A DNA stretch of 41,206 bases from an uncultured Clostridia bacterium (GCA_944388655.1 CALXJP010000022.1:1-41206); one strand, 5' to 3'; positions 1 to 9,166 are shown, counted from the first letter of the stretch. Notes: a model not told the origin generated them from the letters alone. Program-made: numbers and translations.

Positions 1-106
1 TATTTCATTATACAGAGGATAAATAGAATATGTCAAGATAATTTATGTAATAAAATTGTAACAAACATGTAACCAAAAAGTAATAGAATTAACCAAAAGA
101 ATAATA

Positions 107-112
107 TATAAT
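107..112 (+). promoter_or_regulatory. possible -10 box for the pilin-like gene
   Basis: TATAAT lies 60 bases before the start codon of the first gene. No good -35 hexamer sits 16-18 bases upstream (TAGAAT at 84-89 is the closest), so this is only a weak promoter call. I see no other gene in bases 1-171. Confidence 0.3.
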
Positions 113-171
113 ATAAATTGAATAAAAGAGATAAAAAAGAGAATGATAAAGAAAAAAGGAGAGTTATAAAT

Positions 172-1947
172 ATGTACCAAGTAAAAAAAGAAAAAGCAAT
201 AACCCTCATTGCTCTTGTGGTAACCCTAGTAATTTTAATCATTTTGGCAGCAGTTAGCATTAATATGGTACTTGGAGACCAAGGAATTTTTAAGAAAGCA
301 CAGGAAGGTGCCAATAGTATGCATGATGCAGAAGTGAACACACAAATGGCATTTAATAGTATCACAGATGAAATGGATAAAATTATAGCAGGAAATAGTA
401 CACAAAATCCAGAACTCAGACAAGATACACCAAATACCCCAGAACAAATAGATGGTATGACACCAATTAAATTTATAGAGCCAACGGAAACAGAAATGGG
501 AAGTGTAGAAGAAACTACTTGGGATGATAATTCTTGGTATAACTATAGCCAAAGTAAGTGGGCCAATACCAAAAGTGAAGATGGAAGTATGTGGGTATGG
601 ATACCTAGATATGCATATAAAATCACATACAATAACTCGGAAAACAAATCAGAAGGCGGAACGATAGAAGTAAGATTCTTAGAAGGAACAACTGATAACT
701 ATTATGAAAATGGAGAACTAAAAACAGCCAAGAGACAAACACAAATAGATGAAACAGTAGATACAACAACCGACTTCTATGTACATCCTGCATTCACCAA
801 TGAAACAAGCATTAATTTTGCCAATGGAGGATGGGACAAAGAGTTAACAGGAATGTATGTAGCCAAATTTGAAGCAGGATTTCCAGAAGGAAATAACAAT
901 ACAACAAGTGTAAAAAGCTCGGTAAGCTATAGCCAAGATAAAACATGGGTAAGAGCAGTAGAAGCAGGAACATCAAGCGATTCAAAACAAGATACAAGAA
1001 ACTGGCTAGATGGAATATATGGAGAAAATTTACCAAAAATTAGCTACCCTGTATTTCAACCATTAACCTATAGTATGAATTATATAAATTCAAATGATAC
1101 ATATAATATTGCAAAAGCAATGAATGAAAAGGGAAATATCTATGGATTTACAACAATTTCATCAGATACGCATTTAATGAAAGATAGTGAATGGGGTATG
1201 GTAAGTTATTTGAGTTATAGTCAGTATGGAACAAATGGACAAAAAATAGCTATTAATAATGCTAATTTAAATAGCGGAGGCCAACAAAGAACAGAAACAA
1301 AAGGAAAAAATGGAATAGATAGTGTATATGGAATAACAGGAATGACACAAGGATTAACTGACGGAGAAGAAACGGTAGTCAAAATAGATGAAATTAGAGC
1401 TTTATCAGGCAATACGCCAACAACAACTGGTAGTATGTACGCATGGAATCAAAAAGGAGGAGTAACAGCCTCAAGTACAAGTAATATGACAGGAGTATAT
1501 GATTTATCAGGAGGAACATGGGAAAGAACAGCAACATATGTGGCCAATGAGCATGAAAATTTACAGAAATATGGAGAATCAGTAGCATATACTGGAAATG
1601 TATTGAAAACAGCAAGTACAAAATATACTATGGTATATCCACATGATAGTAGTGTAGATAATAGTACAAAAGATGATACAGAAGAAAACTTAAATGCAGC
1701 AAATAATGCAAATTATGCAAAAAATACAAAAATATACGGAGATGCAATAAGAGAGACGTCCACAGCAGGAATTGGAACTAGTTCATGGAAACAGAATAAA
1801 TCATACTTTTTTGGTTTATATGGTCCGTGCATGGCAAGAGGAGGAACTTTTTTTGACGGCTCTTACGCGGGCAGATTCTATTTCCATCGTGATGCTGGTG
1901 ATAGTCATTTTTATGATGGTTTTCGACCAGTAGTTGTACCTATATAA
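172..1947 (+). CDS. pilin-leader surface protein with C-type-lectin/FGE-like C-terminus; candidate DGR target
   Basis: 591 aa. The ATG at 172 is preferred over the in-frame ATG at 118 because AGGAGAG (157-163) lies just before it and the class III leader then starts correctly. The N-terminus is a short basic stretch (VKKEKAITLIALV), a hydrophobic helix to about residue 30, then a Gly/Asp turn, as in type IV pilin-like precursors cut by a prepilin peptidase. The middle is rich in Trp, Tyr, Asn and Thr. The last 45 residues (ARGG..., GSYAGRFYF, ...DGFRPVVV) match the end of C-type-lectin/formylglycine-enzyme folds used as DGR variable proteins. The gene is likely exported and surface displayed, perhaps binding varied ligands. 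No reverse transcriptase lies in the window. Adhesin or phage-receptor function is inference. Confidence 0.72.
   Translation: MYQVKKEKAITLIALVVTLVILIILAAVSINMVLGDQGIFKKAQEGANSMHDAEVNTQMAFNSITDEMDKIIAGNSTQNPELRQDTPNTPEQIDGMTPIKFIEPTETEMGSVEETTWDDNSWYNYSQSKWANTKSEDGSMWVWIPRYAYKITYNNSENKSEGGTIEVRFLEGTTDNYYENGELKTAKRQTQIDETVDTTTDFYVHPAFTNETSINFANGGWDKELTGMYVAKFEAGFPEGNNNTTSVKSSVSYSQDKTWVRAVEAGTSSDSKQDTRNWLDGIYGENLPKISYPVFQPLTYSMNYINSNDTYNIAKAMNEKGNIYGFTTISSDTHLMKDSEWGMVSYLSYSQYGTNGQKIAINNANLNSGGQQRTETKGKNGIDSVYGITGMTQGLTDGEETVVKIDEIRALSGNTPTTTGSMYAWNQKGGVTASSTSNMTGVYDLSGGTWERTATYVANEHENLQKYGESVAYTGNVLKTASTKYTMVYPHDSSVDNSTKDDTEENLNAANNANYAKNTKIYGDAIRETSTAGIGTSSWKQNKSYFFGLYGPCMARGGTFFDGSYAGRFYFHRDAGDSHFYDGFRPVVVPI
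1831..1935 (+). other. candidate DGR variable region
   Basis: The 3' end of the gene differs from its body: it is richer in G/C and uses GCG, GGC, GAC and CGT. The codons expected to vary (TCT, TAC, TAT, CAT, GAT, GCT, GAT, CAT, TTT, TAT, GAT between 1858 and 1923) all end in T or C, as expected if template AAY codons were mutated at their adenines. Intervening framework codons (GCG GGC, TTC, GGT, AGT, GGT TTT CGA) lack the pattern. I see no template repeat in the window. Confidence 0.55.
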
Positions 1948-2010
1948 TAGAGCTTAGAATTATATAAGAAAAATTTTTGCAATATGAAAAATAAACAAAA
2001 ATCAAGAAAA

Positions 2011-2050
2011 GAAGTTATTAGATAAGTAATCAGTCTAATAACTTCTTTAT
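2011..2050. terminator. bidirectional terminator between convergent genes
   Basis: GAAGTTATTAGA (2011-2022) and TCTAATAACTTC (2034-2045) form a perfect 12-bp stem with an 11-base loop. TTTAT follows on the plus side and CTTTTCTT on the minus side. It separates the plus-strand pilin-like gene from the minus-strand flippase, so it can serve both. Confidence 0.75.
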
Positions 2051-2117
2051 AAAAAGTATCCAAAATAAACAATTTTCAATCAATAACGTAATCAATATAT
2101 ATAGTTAAATAACAAAA

Positions 2118-3585
2118 CTATCTTTGTAATCTACTTTGAATTCCATTCTTCAAACTCATTAAAAAGCGATAATTGATTAATAAACTATATAGCATAGCTA
2201 AAATTAAGGCAATAACTTGTAACACCATATTATTGGTATAATAACAAATAAAAATAATAATAAGCATAATGCAAGGACCTAACTTTTTGGTTTCTTTTAG
2301 TTTAATGTATTTTCTTAAAGCTTTTTTACGATAAATGAGCACTACCAAATTAGCAATCAAACTAGATAAAGCAGCTGCATATAAGCCAATCCATTGAATT
2401 AAAGCAATATTAACCACCAAATTAATAATAGCTGCAACAATAGTAGTACTTCCCATAATTTTGGTATTCTTATAGGCACTAAAAATACCACCATAAAAAC
2501 TAGATAAGTTAGAAAAATAAGTAGACATTACCAAAATAGGAATATATAAATATCCTTCTTCATAACCTTGCCCTTGCACAAAAATAGGAAAAGCAAAAGG
2601 CATAATAGCAATTAAGCAAATAACAACAGCAAATAAAAATTTTTTCATATCATGGTAAATACTGTTATAATAAGCAGTTTTATTTTCTTGTTTAACAATT
2701 TTTGCAGCAGATTCTTTCCACGCTGTATAGAAAAATCCATATAAAGTATTTAAAATATAAGGAAATCGACTCGATATAGAATAAATACCATTAGCAGAAC
2801 TTCCCATAAAAGCAGAAATAACAAGCCTATCAGAAAGATTGATAATAGCCCAAGATAAGGTGTTAGGCACTAAAGGAACAGAATAATGAATCATTTCTCG
2901 TAGTAATTTAGGACTATAATTTTCTTTACTAATAAATTTGTATATATGAAGTCTTTTAAAAATATATAAAGCAGTTGCTGTATTAGCAACAGTATTAGCA
3001 AGAAGAAGACCTATTGTTCCAGCTTTTAATACTAAAATAAAAAATAAATTTAAAACAATAGTAGAAGCTCCTAAAATAAAATTAGATAAAGAATATAGTT
3101 TAATTTCACCTAATCCTCTAGAAAGAGCATTACTTAAGCCTATCAAAATATTAGATATAACAAAAATAATAAAAATAATACCATATTGAAAATCTGCTAA
3201 GCAATTTAAAACAGAATCTGCTCCACCGTAAAATAGAAGGAGAAGCTTGCTTTATCATATATAAAATAGTTACTACAATAATTGCTAAAATCGAAAAAAC
3301 AATAGTCCCTATAATAGTATACAAAATGGTTTGAGTAATAACCCTTTTTTTACTAACATCATCCTTAGCATCAATTAAAAATCGGAACATAGATTCTTCC
3401 ATAAGTAGAGTAATAATAGGTAGTAAAAATACAGATAAAGTTACAAAAAAGTCATAATTTCCATATTCTGCTGAAGATAATTTTGAGGTATATAAAGGTA
3501 ATAATAAAAAGGATAATACTTGAGTGCTTAATTTACCTATTGCAATAATTACTGTGTTTTTCATAAGTTCAGCTTTTTGATTCAC
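2118..3585 (-). CDS. polysaccharide flippase (Wzx/MOP family), frame interrupted at CGG
   Basis: Multi-pass exporter for lipid-linked oligosaccharides. The GTG start at 3585 is supported by GGAAG upstream; an ATG at 3564 is the alternative. The N-terminal 119 residues (NTVIIAIGKLSTQVLSFLLL) match the intact flippase at 32.8 kb, as does the segment read in the next frame (LSRGLGE..., YSVPLVPNTLSWAIINLSDR). The break is at the zero-frame CGG at 3228-3226. Skipping its C gives SIL-GGADSVLN and a 488-aa protein, close to the 469-aa paralogue. No other lesion is visible. It is either a +1 recoded gene or a single-base pseudogene. It is isolated from the polysaccharide operon, and its substrate is unknown. 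Confidence 0.8.
3226..3228 (-). other. in-frame CGG at +1 shift site (flippase)
   Basis: The zero frame reads TTA CGG TGG and then runs into a stop after an unrelated tail. Skipping C gives TTA GGT GGA GCA and keeps the family reading frame to the stop at 2118. Confidence 0.75.
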
Positions 3586-3621
3586 TAAAAAATCACTTCC
3601 ATTTCTAATCTATACTTATAT

Positions 3622-3650
3622 ACTTTATCATTTTATGAAAAAATACACAA
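3622..3650 (-). promoter_or_regulatory. possible promoter of the minus-strand flippase
   Basis: Read on the minus strand, TTGTGT (3650-3645), a 17-base spacer and TAAAGT (3627-3622) lie 37 bases before the GTG start. Both hexamers are imperfect. Confidence 0.4.
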
Positions 3651-3687
3651 GTCCTATGTAAAAAAAATAAGAAAAATACACAAAGTA

Positions 3688-3715
3688 TTGACAAAGCAAA
3701 AAACAATGAGATAAT
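3688..3715 (+). promoter_or_regulatory. sigma-A promoter of the copper genes
   Basis: A perfect TTGACA (3688-3693), a 16-base spacer and GATAAT (3710-3715) lie 60 bases before the ATPase start. Confidence 0.7.
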
Positions 3716-3721
3716 ATATGG

Positions 3722-3737
3722 TTGAATATTTATTCAA
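3722..3737 (+). promoter_or_regulatory. palindromic operator, ArsR/SmtB-like
   Basis: TTGAATA-TT-TATTCAA is a perfect inverted repeat placed at the expected transcription start, just after the -10 box. Its form (TGAAYA, two bases, TRTTCA) resembles sites bound by ArsR/SmtB metal sensors rather than the CopY or CsoR sites common for copper ATPases. A binding regulator would block initiation. No such regulator gene is in the window. Confidence 0.5.
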
Positions 3738-3775
3738 TTATTATTCATAAAATATAGTAAGGAGGTAGTAAATAT

Positions 3776-5932
3776 ATGCAAATAATTTTTGATATTACAG
3801 GAATGAGTTGTAGCGCTTGTTCAAGCCGTATAGAAAAAATGGTAAACAAATTAGAATGCGTAAAAAAAGCAGAAGTTAATTTACTTACCAATAGTATGGT
3901 AGTAGATATAGATGATAAGAAAAATATAAATATAATTATAAAAACAGTAGAAAAATTAGGGTATGGAGCAAGTTTACAAAAAAATGTAAAAAAAGAAGAA
4001 AAGCAAGAAAATAAAGCAAAATTAATTACCTCTTTTATATTGCTAATCATACTAATGTATATTTCTATGGGAAGCATGTTTTCTTTACCAATGCCAGAAG
4101 CAATTACTAACCCTCAAATTAGTGCTATTTTACAATTAGCATTAACCATACCTATTCTTATTTTACATCGCCATTATTTTATCAATGGATTTAAAAATTT
4201 AATCCATTTATCACCTAACATGGATTCTCTTATTGCCATAGGAGGTGGAGCAGCATTTATATATGGAATTTTTGCTATTTATAAAATTCTAACAGGAGAC
4301 TTACATTATAGTCATCAACTTTATTTTGAATCTTCTGCTATGATAGTTACTTTAATTTCTCTAGGAAAATATTTAGAAGCTAGAGCAAAACATAAAACAA
4401 CGAATGCTATCAATCAATTAATTGATTTATCGCCAGAAAAAGCCACTGTTGTTAGGGAAGGAAAAGAGGAGCAAATCTTAACAAAAGAGGTAAAAGTGGG
4501 AGATATTGTAGTCATTAAGCCAGGAGAAAAAATTCCCGTAGATGGTGTAGTCATAGAAGGAATTTCTTATGTTGACCAGTCAGCCATAACTGGAGAGAGC
4601 ATGGAAGTAAAAAAAGAAATTGGCGATGAAGTAATGACTGCATCAATTAATCAAAATGGAAGTATTAAAATAGAAGCAAAAAAAGTAGGAGAAGATACTA
4701 CTTTAGCACAAATTATAAAATTAGTAGAAAATGCAAGTGCAAGTAAAGCTCCTATAGGAAAATTAGCAGATAAAGTAAGTGGCATTTTTGTACCAATAGT
4801 CATCACTATTGCGGTAATAGCAACTATTATATGGCTTGTGGTAGGCAAAGATTTTGAATTTGCATTATCTATAGGAATTGCTGTATTAGTTATATCTTGC
4901 CCTTGTGCATTAGGGCTAGCTACTCCTGTTTCCATTATGGTAGGAACAGGAAAAGGAGCAGAAAATGGAATTCTTATCAAATCAGCAGAAAGTTTAGAAA
5001 ATGCACATAAAATAGATACGATTATATTTGATAAAACAGGAACCATTACAGAAGGCAAAGCAACGGTAAAGGATATCAACAGTAAAAAATTGCCAAAACA
5101 AGAATTATTGCAAATTGTGGCAAGTATAGAAAAAATGTCAGAACATATTATAGCAAAAACTATTTTACAATACTATAAAGGAAAGTTATTAGAAATTCAA
5201 AACTTTGAATCTATTCCAGGTAAAGGGGTAAAGGCAGATATTCAGGGAATAACGTACTTGGTTGGAAATGAAAAATTGATGAAAGAAAATAACATGCAAA
5301 TAGAAAAAGCAGATATAGCACAAACAATTTTATATATTTGTACAAAACAAGAATTTTTAGGATACATTACAATAGAAGATAATATCAAAAAAGATAGTAA
5401 AAAAGCGATAGAAGAATTAAAGAAAATGCATATTCATCCTATTATGCTAACAGGAGATAATAAACAAGTAGCTGAAAGAATAGCAAAAGAAGTGGGAATT
5501 GAAACAGTAATAGCAGAAGTATTGCCACAAGATAAAGAGCGAGTAGTAAGAGAAGAACAAGAAAAAGGAAACAATGTGGCTATGGTAGGAGATGGTATAA
5601 ATGATAGCCCAGCGTTAGCAAGAGCCAATGTAGGTATTGCTATAGGTGCAGGTACAGATATAGCCATTGAAACAGCAGATATTGTGTTAATTCAAAATAG
5701 CATTTTAGATGTAGTAAAAGCAATACGATTAAGTAAACAAACCATAAAAAATATAAAAATGAGCTTGTTTTGGGCGTTTATTTATAATATAATAGGAATA
5801 CCAATTGCAGCAGGAATATTAGAGCCAATATGGGGATTTACATTAAATCCAATGATTGCAGCAGCTTGTATGAGTTTAAGTTCTGTAAGTGTAGTATGTA
5901 ATGCTTTGCGATTGAGAAAAATCAATTTATAG
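3776..5932 (+). CDS. copA: copper-translocating P-type ATPase
   Basis: P1B-type ATPase of the inner membrane, expected to export Cu(I). There is one N-terminal HMA domain (residues 1-70) with the GMSCSAC metal site (Cys12, Cys15). Transmembrane helices follow, then the TGES actuator motif, the CPC metal-transport motif (about residue 375), the phosphorylated Asp of DKTGT (about 419), the HIIA nucleotide-site motif and GDGIND (about 605). At 718 aa it is a one-HMA version; many Firmicutes homologues have two. The start follows AAGGAGG at ideal spacing. The adjacent chaperone gene supports copper rather than zinc or cadmium. Confidence 0.93.
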   Translation: MQIIFDITGMSCSACSSRIEKMVNKLECVKKAEVNLLTNSMVVDIDDKKNINIIIKTVEKLGYGASLQKNVKKEEKQENKAKLITSFILLIILMYISMGSMFSLPMPEAITNPQISAILQLALTIPILILHRHYFINGFKNLIHLSPNMDSLIAIGGGAAFIYGIFAIYKILTGDLHYSHQLYFESSAMIVTLISLGKYLEARAKHKTTNAINQLIDLSPEKATVVREGKEEQILTKEVKVGDIVVIKPGEKIPVDGVVIEGISYVDQSAITGESMEVKKEIGDEVMTASINQNGSIKIEAKKVGEDTTLAQIIKLVENASASKAPIGKLADKVSGIFVPIVITIAVIATIIWLVVGKDFEFALSIGIAVLVISCPCALGLATPVSIMVGTGKGAENGILIKSAESLENAHKIDTIIFDKTGTITEGKATVKDINSKKLPKQELLQIVASIEKMSEHIIAKTILQYYKGKLLEIQNFESIPGKGVKADIQGITYLVGNEKLMKENNMQIEKADIAQTILYICTKQEFLGYITIEDNIKKDSKKAIEELKKMHIHPIMLTGDNKQVAERIAKEVGIETVIAEVLPQDKERVVREEQEKGNNVAMVGDGINDSPALARANVGIAIGAGTDIAIETADIVLIQNSILDVVKAIRLSKQTIKNIKMSLFWAFIYNIIGIPIAAGILEPIWGFTLNPMIAAACMSLSSVSVVCNALRLRKINL

Positions 5933-5942
5933 GAGGAAAAGT

Positions 5943-6158
5943 ATGAAGAAAAAAATATATATAGAAGGTATGGTATGTGACCATTGCAAGAAATCTGTAG
6001 AAGAAACTTTAAAAAAATTATCAGAAATTACAGAAGTAAAAGTAGATCTTAATAGAAAGATGGCAGAAGTAGAACTGAGAACATCTATGGATGATAGAAA
6101 AATAAAGGAAGCCATTGAAGAGATTGGTTATGAAGTAAGGAAAATAGAAAATGACTAA
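5943..6158 (+). CDS. copZ: HMA-domain copper chaperone
   Basis: 71 aa, a single ferredoxin-like HMA fold. The metal site MVCDHC is at residues 10-15, followed by the usual conserved helix and a glycine-tyrosine near the end. It likely hands Cu(I) to the ATPase 10 bases upstream in the same operon. AGGAGG precedes the ATG. The stop region overlaps the next start by 8 bases, so translation may be coupled. Confidence 0.88.
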   Translation: MKKKIYIEGMVCDHCKKSVEETLKKLSEITEVKVDLNRKMAEVELRTSMDDRKIKEAIEEIGYEVRKIEND

Positions 6159-6837
6159 TACAGAAATAATAGAAAAATTAAAGCAATTATCCGATGAGAA
6201 ATATAAAAAGTTTCAGAGTCAACTATGTCCCAATACGTCTAATATATTAGGCGTAAGAGTACCTATACTTAGAAACTTTGCTAAAGAAATTGTTAAAGAA
6301 GACTGGCAGAGTTACTTGCATAATGCACAAGATGATTATTATGAACAAATTATGTTACAAGGAATGGTTATAGGACTTGCTAAAATGCCATTACAACAAT
6401 GGTATACCTATATGCAAAATTGGATACCTAAAATAGATAATTGGGCTGTTTGCGATGTTTGTGTATCAGGATTTAAAATAGTAAAGAAAAATCAAGAAGC
6501 AGTATGGGAATGGCTACAAAAATATCAAAAAGCAAAGGAAGAATTTGTACTACGCTTTTATGTCATTATGCTATTAGATTTTTATATACAAGAAGAATAT
6601 ATAGACGAAGTATTGGAAAAAATAAATCATATACAGCATGAAGGGTATTATGTAAAAATGGCTATAGCATGGCTCATTTCTGTAGCATTTATTAAATTTC
6701 CTGAAAAAACAAAGAAATTTTTAAATAATTATACAGGGGATGACTTTACATGGAATAAAGCATTACAAAAAATGTTAGAATCTTATAGAATAGATGAAGA
6801 AACAAAAAAATGGATAAGGAATATGAAGAGAAAATAA
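6151..6837 (+). CDS. AlkD-like DNA alkylation repair protein
   Basis: 228 aa, all-helical HEAT-repeat protein of the AlkC/AlkD glycosylase family, which excises alkylated bases without flipping them. Visible family features are the N-terminal Q..MLGVR-type segment (NTSNILGVRVPILRN), the WAVCDVC segment carrying the Trp and Asp of the catalytic cleft, an Arg in the following helix (LRFYVIMLL), and the C-terminal W.K/R helix. It overlaps the copper chaperone by 8 bases but has no obvious functional link to copper. True substrate is uncertain because the family has many members with weak activity. Confidence 0.85.
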   Translation: MTNTEIIEKLKQLSDEKYKKFQSQLCPNTSNILGVRVPILRNFAKEIVKEDWQSYLHNAQDDYYEQIMLQGMVIGLAKMPLQQWYTYMQNWIPKIDNWAVCDVCVSGFKIVKKNQEAVWEWLQKYQKAKEEFVLRFYVIMLLDFYIQEEYIDEVLEKINHIQHEGYYVKMAIAWLISVAFIKFPEKTKKFLNNYTGDDFTWNKALQKMLESYRIDEETKKWIRNMKRK

Positions 6838-6859
6838 TACAGTATAAGGAGGCAAAAAT

Positions 6860-7747
6860 ATGTATAATTCCTATCTACCAAAAAAATTAAATATAAAAAA
6901 AGTTGCAATATGTATAGGGATAGTATTGATGATTATACTAGCTATTTTGGTAGGAAAAAAATTAGGAATCCATCAATTTTCTTATCAATATGTACAGGCT
7001 GTACAAGAACAAGCAAATGTATTAGAACAAGAAAAACAAATTGCAAAAGAAGAAGAACAAAAACGTATAGAAGAAGAAAAGAAAAAACAGATGTTAACCC
7101 AAGAACAAATAGCTAGTGTGGAAGGAATTTATCATGCAGAACAAAAAAGAGTATTTTTAACTTTTGATGATGGCCCCTCTCAGTCAGTAACACCGTTTAT
7201 TTTAGATTTGTTAAATAAAGAAAATATTAAAGCTACATTCTTTGTGTTAGGAAACCGAGTAGAAAAACAGCCAGAAATTGTAAAAAGAGAATATGAAGAA
7301 GGACATTATGTGGCTAATCATGGATATTCTCATGTATATAGTTCCATTTACGCTTCTCCACAAGCAGTTTTGGATGAGTACACAAAAACAAATGAAATTA
7401 TAAAAAATGCTATAGGAAATAGTGAATATAATTCAAAAGTATTTCGTTTTCCAGGAGGTTCTTCAGGGGGATATTATGATGCAATCAAAACACAAGCAAA
7501 AGAACTGCTAAAACAAAATGGAATAGCGTACTTAGATTGGAATGCACTTTCTCAAGATGCAGCAGGAGCAAAAACAAAAGAGGAATTAATTCAAAATACT
7601 ATACAAACTATTGGTAGCAAAAATAGTGTGGTCATTCTTATGCATGATGCAGCAGATAAAATATTAACATATGAAGTGTTACCAACGATTATTCAATATT
7701 TAAGAGAAAATGGGTATACTTTTATGAATTTATATGATATATTGTAA
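6860..7747 (+). CDS. membrane-anchored polysaccharide deacetylase (NodB domain)
   Basis: 295 aa. One transmembrane helix (about 14-33) is followed by a Glu/Lys/Gln-rich probable coiled coil (45-80) and a CE4 NodB domain. Catalytic motifs in order are TFDDGP (101-106, catalytic base and metal Asp), HGYSH (metal-binding His pair), RFPGG, DWN, and the LMHDA motif near the end. The domain faces outside and likely removes acetyl groups from peptidoglycan GlcNAc or MurNAc, which gives lysozyme resistance. An AAGGAGG site precedes the ATG. Confidence 0.9.
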   Translation: MYNSYLPKKLNIKKVAICIGIVLMIILAILVGKKLGIHQFSYQYVQAVQEQANVLEQEKQIAKEEEQKRIEEEKKKQMLTQEQIASVEGIYHAEQKRVFLTFDDGPSQSVTPFILDLLNKENIKATFFVLGNRVEKQPEIVKREYEEGHYVANHGYSHVYSSIYASPQAVLDEYTKTNEIIKNAIGNSEYNSKVFRFPGGSSGGYYDAIKTQAKELLKQNGIAYLDWNALSQDAAGAKTKEELIQNTIQTIGSKNSVVILMHDAADKILTYEVLPTIIQYLRENGYTFMNLYDIL

Positions 7748-7794
7748 TAGAAAATAAGATAATCACATATATTAAAAAAGCGAGGAAGAAGTGT

Positions 7795-8682
7795 ATGTAT
7801 GATGTTGTTATTATAGGAAGTGGTCCAGCAGGAATTTCCGCTAGTTTATATACTAAAAGAGCCAATTTAAATACATTAATTATAACAAAACAAGCCGGAA
7901 CAATCGATAAAATTGGAAGAATAGATAACTATTATGGATTTCCTCTAGGGATAACAGGAAAAGAACTAAGCGAAAGTGGTATACAACAGGCTAAAAATTT
8001 AGGAGTAACGTTTGCTTATGATGAAGTTGTAAAAATAGAAATGTTACCAGATAATCATTTTCAAATAGAAACCATTAATCAAATGTATATGGCAAAAACA
8101 GTTATCTTAGCTACAGGAACAGCAAGAAAAAAGCCAACTATTAAAGGAATAAAAGAACTAGAAGGAAGAGGAGTAAGCTATTGTGCCACATGTGATGCTT
8201 TCTTCTTTAGAGGAAAAGATGTAGCCGTATTAGGAAATGGAGAATATGCTCTGCATGAAGCAGAAGAATTAAAACCGATAGCTAAATCTGTTACTATATT
8301 AACGAATGGGGAAGAACTAGTAGAAAAAAGAAGCCCTATATTACAAGATGTAGAAGTCCTATCAGAACCAATTAGAGAATTGAGAGGAGAAAAACAAGTA
8401 GAAGAAATAGAGTTTGAAAATCAAACCAAGAAAAAAATAGATGGTATATTTATAGCTATAGGAACTGCAACTAGTTCAGATTTAGCCAAAAAAATAGGAA
8501 TTCAAACAAATGAAAAAGAACAAATTATAGTAGATAAAAATGGGCAAACCAATATAAAAAATATTTTTGCTTGTGGAGACTGTACAGGAGGTATACTACA
8601 AATTGCAAAAGCAGTATATGAAGGAATGGTAGCAGGTATGTCAGTTATACAAGCAATAAGAAATCAAAATAAGGAGGTATAA
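7795..8682 (+). CDS. trxB: thioredoxin reductase-like flavoprotein
   Basis: 295 aa. The N-terminal FAD motif GSGPAG (8-13), redox CATC pair (130-133), a second Rossmann motif GNGEYA (147-152) and the C-terminal FAD motif CGDCTGG are all present. The usual NADPH-phosphate motif HRRxxxR after the second Rossmann strand is missing; the sequence there is LTNGEELVEKR. That absence is known from ferredoxin-dependent flavin thioredoxin reductases of clostridia, so the electron donor may be ferredoxin. It sits 3 bases before thioredoxin, its expected partner. Confidence 0.88.
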   Translation: MYDVVIIGSGPAGISASLYTKRANLNTLIITKQAGTIDKIGRIDNYYGFPLGITGKELSESGIQQAKNLGVTFAYDEVVKIEMLPDNHFQIETINQMYMAKTVILATGTARKKPTIKGIKELEGRGVSYCATCDAFFFRGKDVAVLGNGEYALHEAEELKPIAKSVTILTNGEELVEKRSPILQDVEVLSEPIRELRGEKQVEEIEFENQTKKKIDGIFIAIGTATSSDLAKKIGIQTNEKEQIIVDKNGQTNIKNIFACGDCTGGILQIAKAVYEGMVAGMSVIQAIRNQNKEV

Positions 8683-8685
8683 AAA

Positions 8686-8994
8686 ATGAATGAAATTAAT
8701 TTAACACAAGAAAATTTTGAAAAGGAGGTTCTACAATCTCAATTACCAGTATTAGTAGATTTTTGGGCACCTTGGTGTGGACCATGCAAATCTATGTTAC
8801 CAATTGTAGAAGAAATTGCAAAAGAAACAGCAGGAAAAGTAAAGGTATGCAAAGTAAATGTAGATGAAAATCAAGAACTAGCACAAAGATATGGCATTAT
8901 GAGTATACCAACATTCTTAGTATTTAAAAATGGAAATTTAGTATCTAATACAGTAGGAATGCAAAGCAAAAGTGATTTAATGAAACTTTTATAA
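8686..8994 (+). CDS. trxA: thioredoxin
   Basis: 102 aa, standard length. The active site WCGPC has redox cysteines at 31 and 34 and the cis-proline is in SIPTF. AAGGAGG precedes the ATG, and the gene follows the reductase with 3 bases between them. It acts in the cytoplasm as a protein disulfide reductant. A strong terminator closes the unit. Confidence 0.95.
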   Translation: MNEINLTQENFEKEVLQSQLPVLVDFWAPWCGPCKSMLPIVEEIAKETAGKVKVCKVNVDENQELAQRYGIMSIPTFLVFKNGNLVSNTVGMQSKSDLMKLL

Positions 8995-9001
8995 AAAGTT
9001 A

Positions 9002-9052
9002 AATAAACCTTGTAATATTGAGTATTCAATATTTACAAGGTTTATTTTGTTT
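9002..9052 (+). terminator. terminator after the thioredoxin operon
   Basis: AATAAACCTTGTAA (9002-9015) pairs with TTACAAGGTTTATT (9033-9046), with further pairing inside (TATTGA/TCAATA). TTGTTT follows. Confidence 0.85.
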
Positions 9053-9132
9053 AGTGCAAAAAAATAGGTATTGGTTATTTTTTTGCTTGTATTTATATAA
9101 TGATAAAACAAGTAATAGATTCAAAATAAAAA

Positions 9133-9166
9133 ATTGTTCACACACACGAAAAAGTGAGTGTGAACA
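9133..9166 (-). terminator. minus-strand terminator of the small gene
   Basis: TTGTTCACAC at 9133 pairs with GTGTGAACAA ending at 9166, plus three inner pairs. On the minus strand it is followed by TTTTTTATTTT, a good U-tract. On the plus strand no U-tract follows. It lies 78 bases past the 44-codon gene below and would end its transcript. Confidence 0.75.

Noticed and set aside
118..171. Earlier start for the pilin-like gene at 118
   Set aside because: It overlaps the -10 region and would put 18 charged residues before the prepilin leader.
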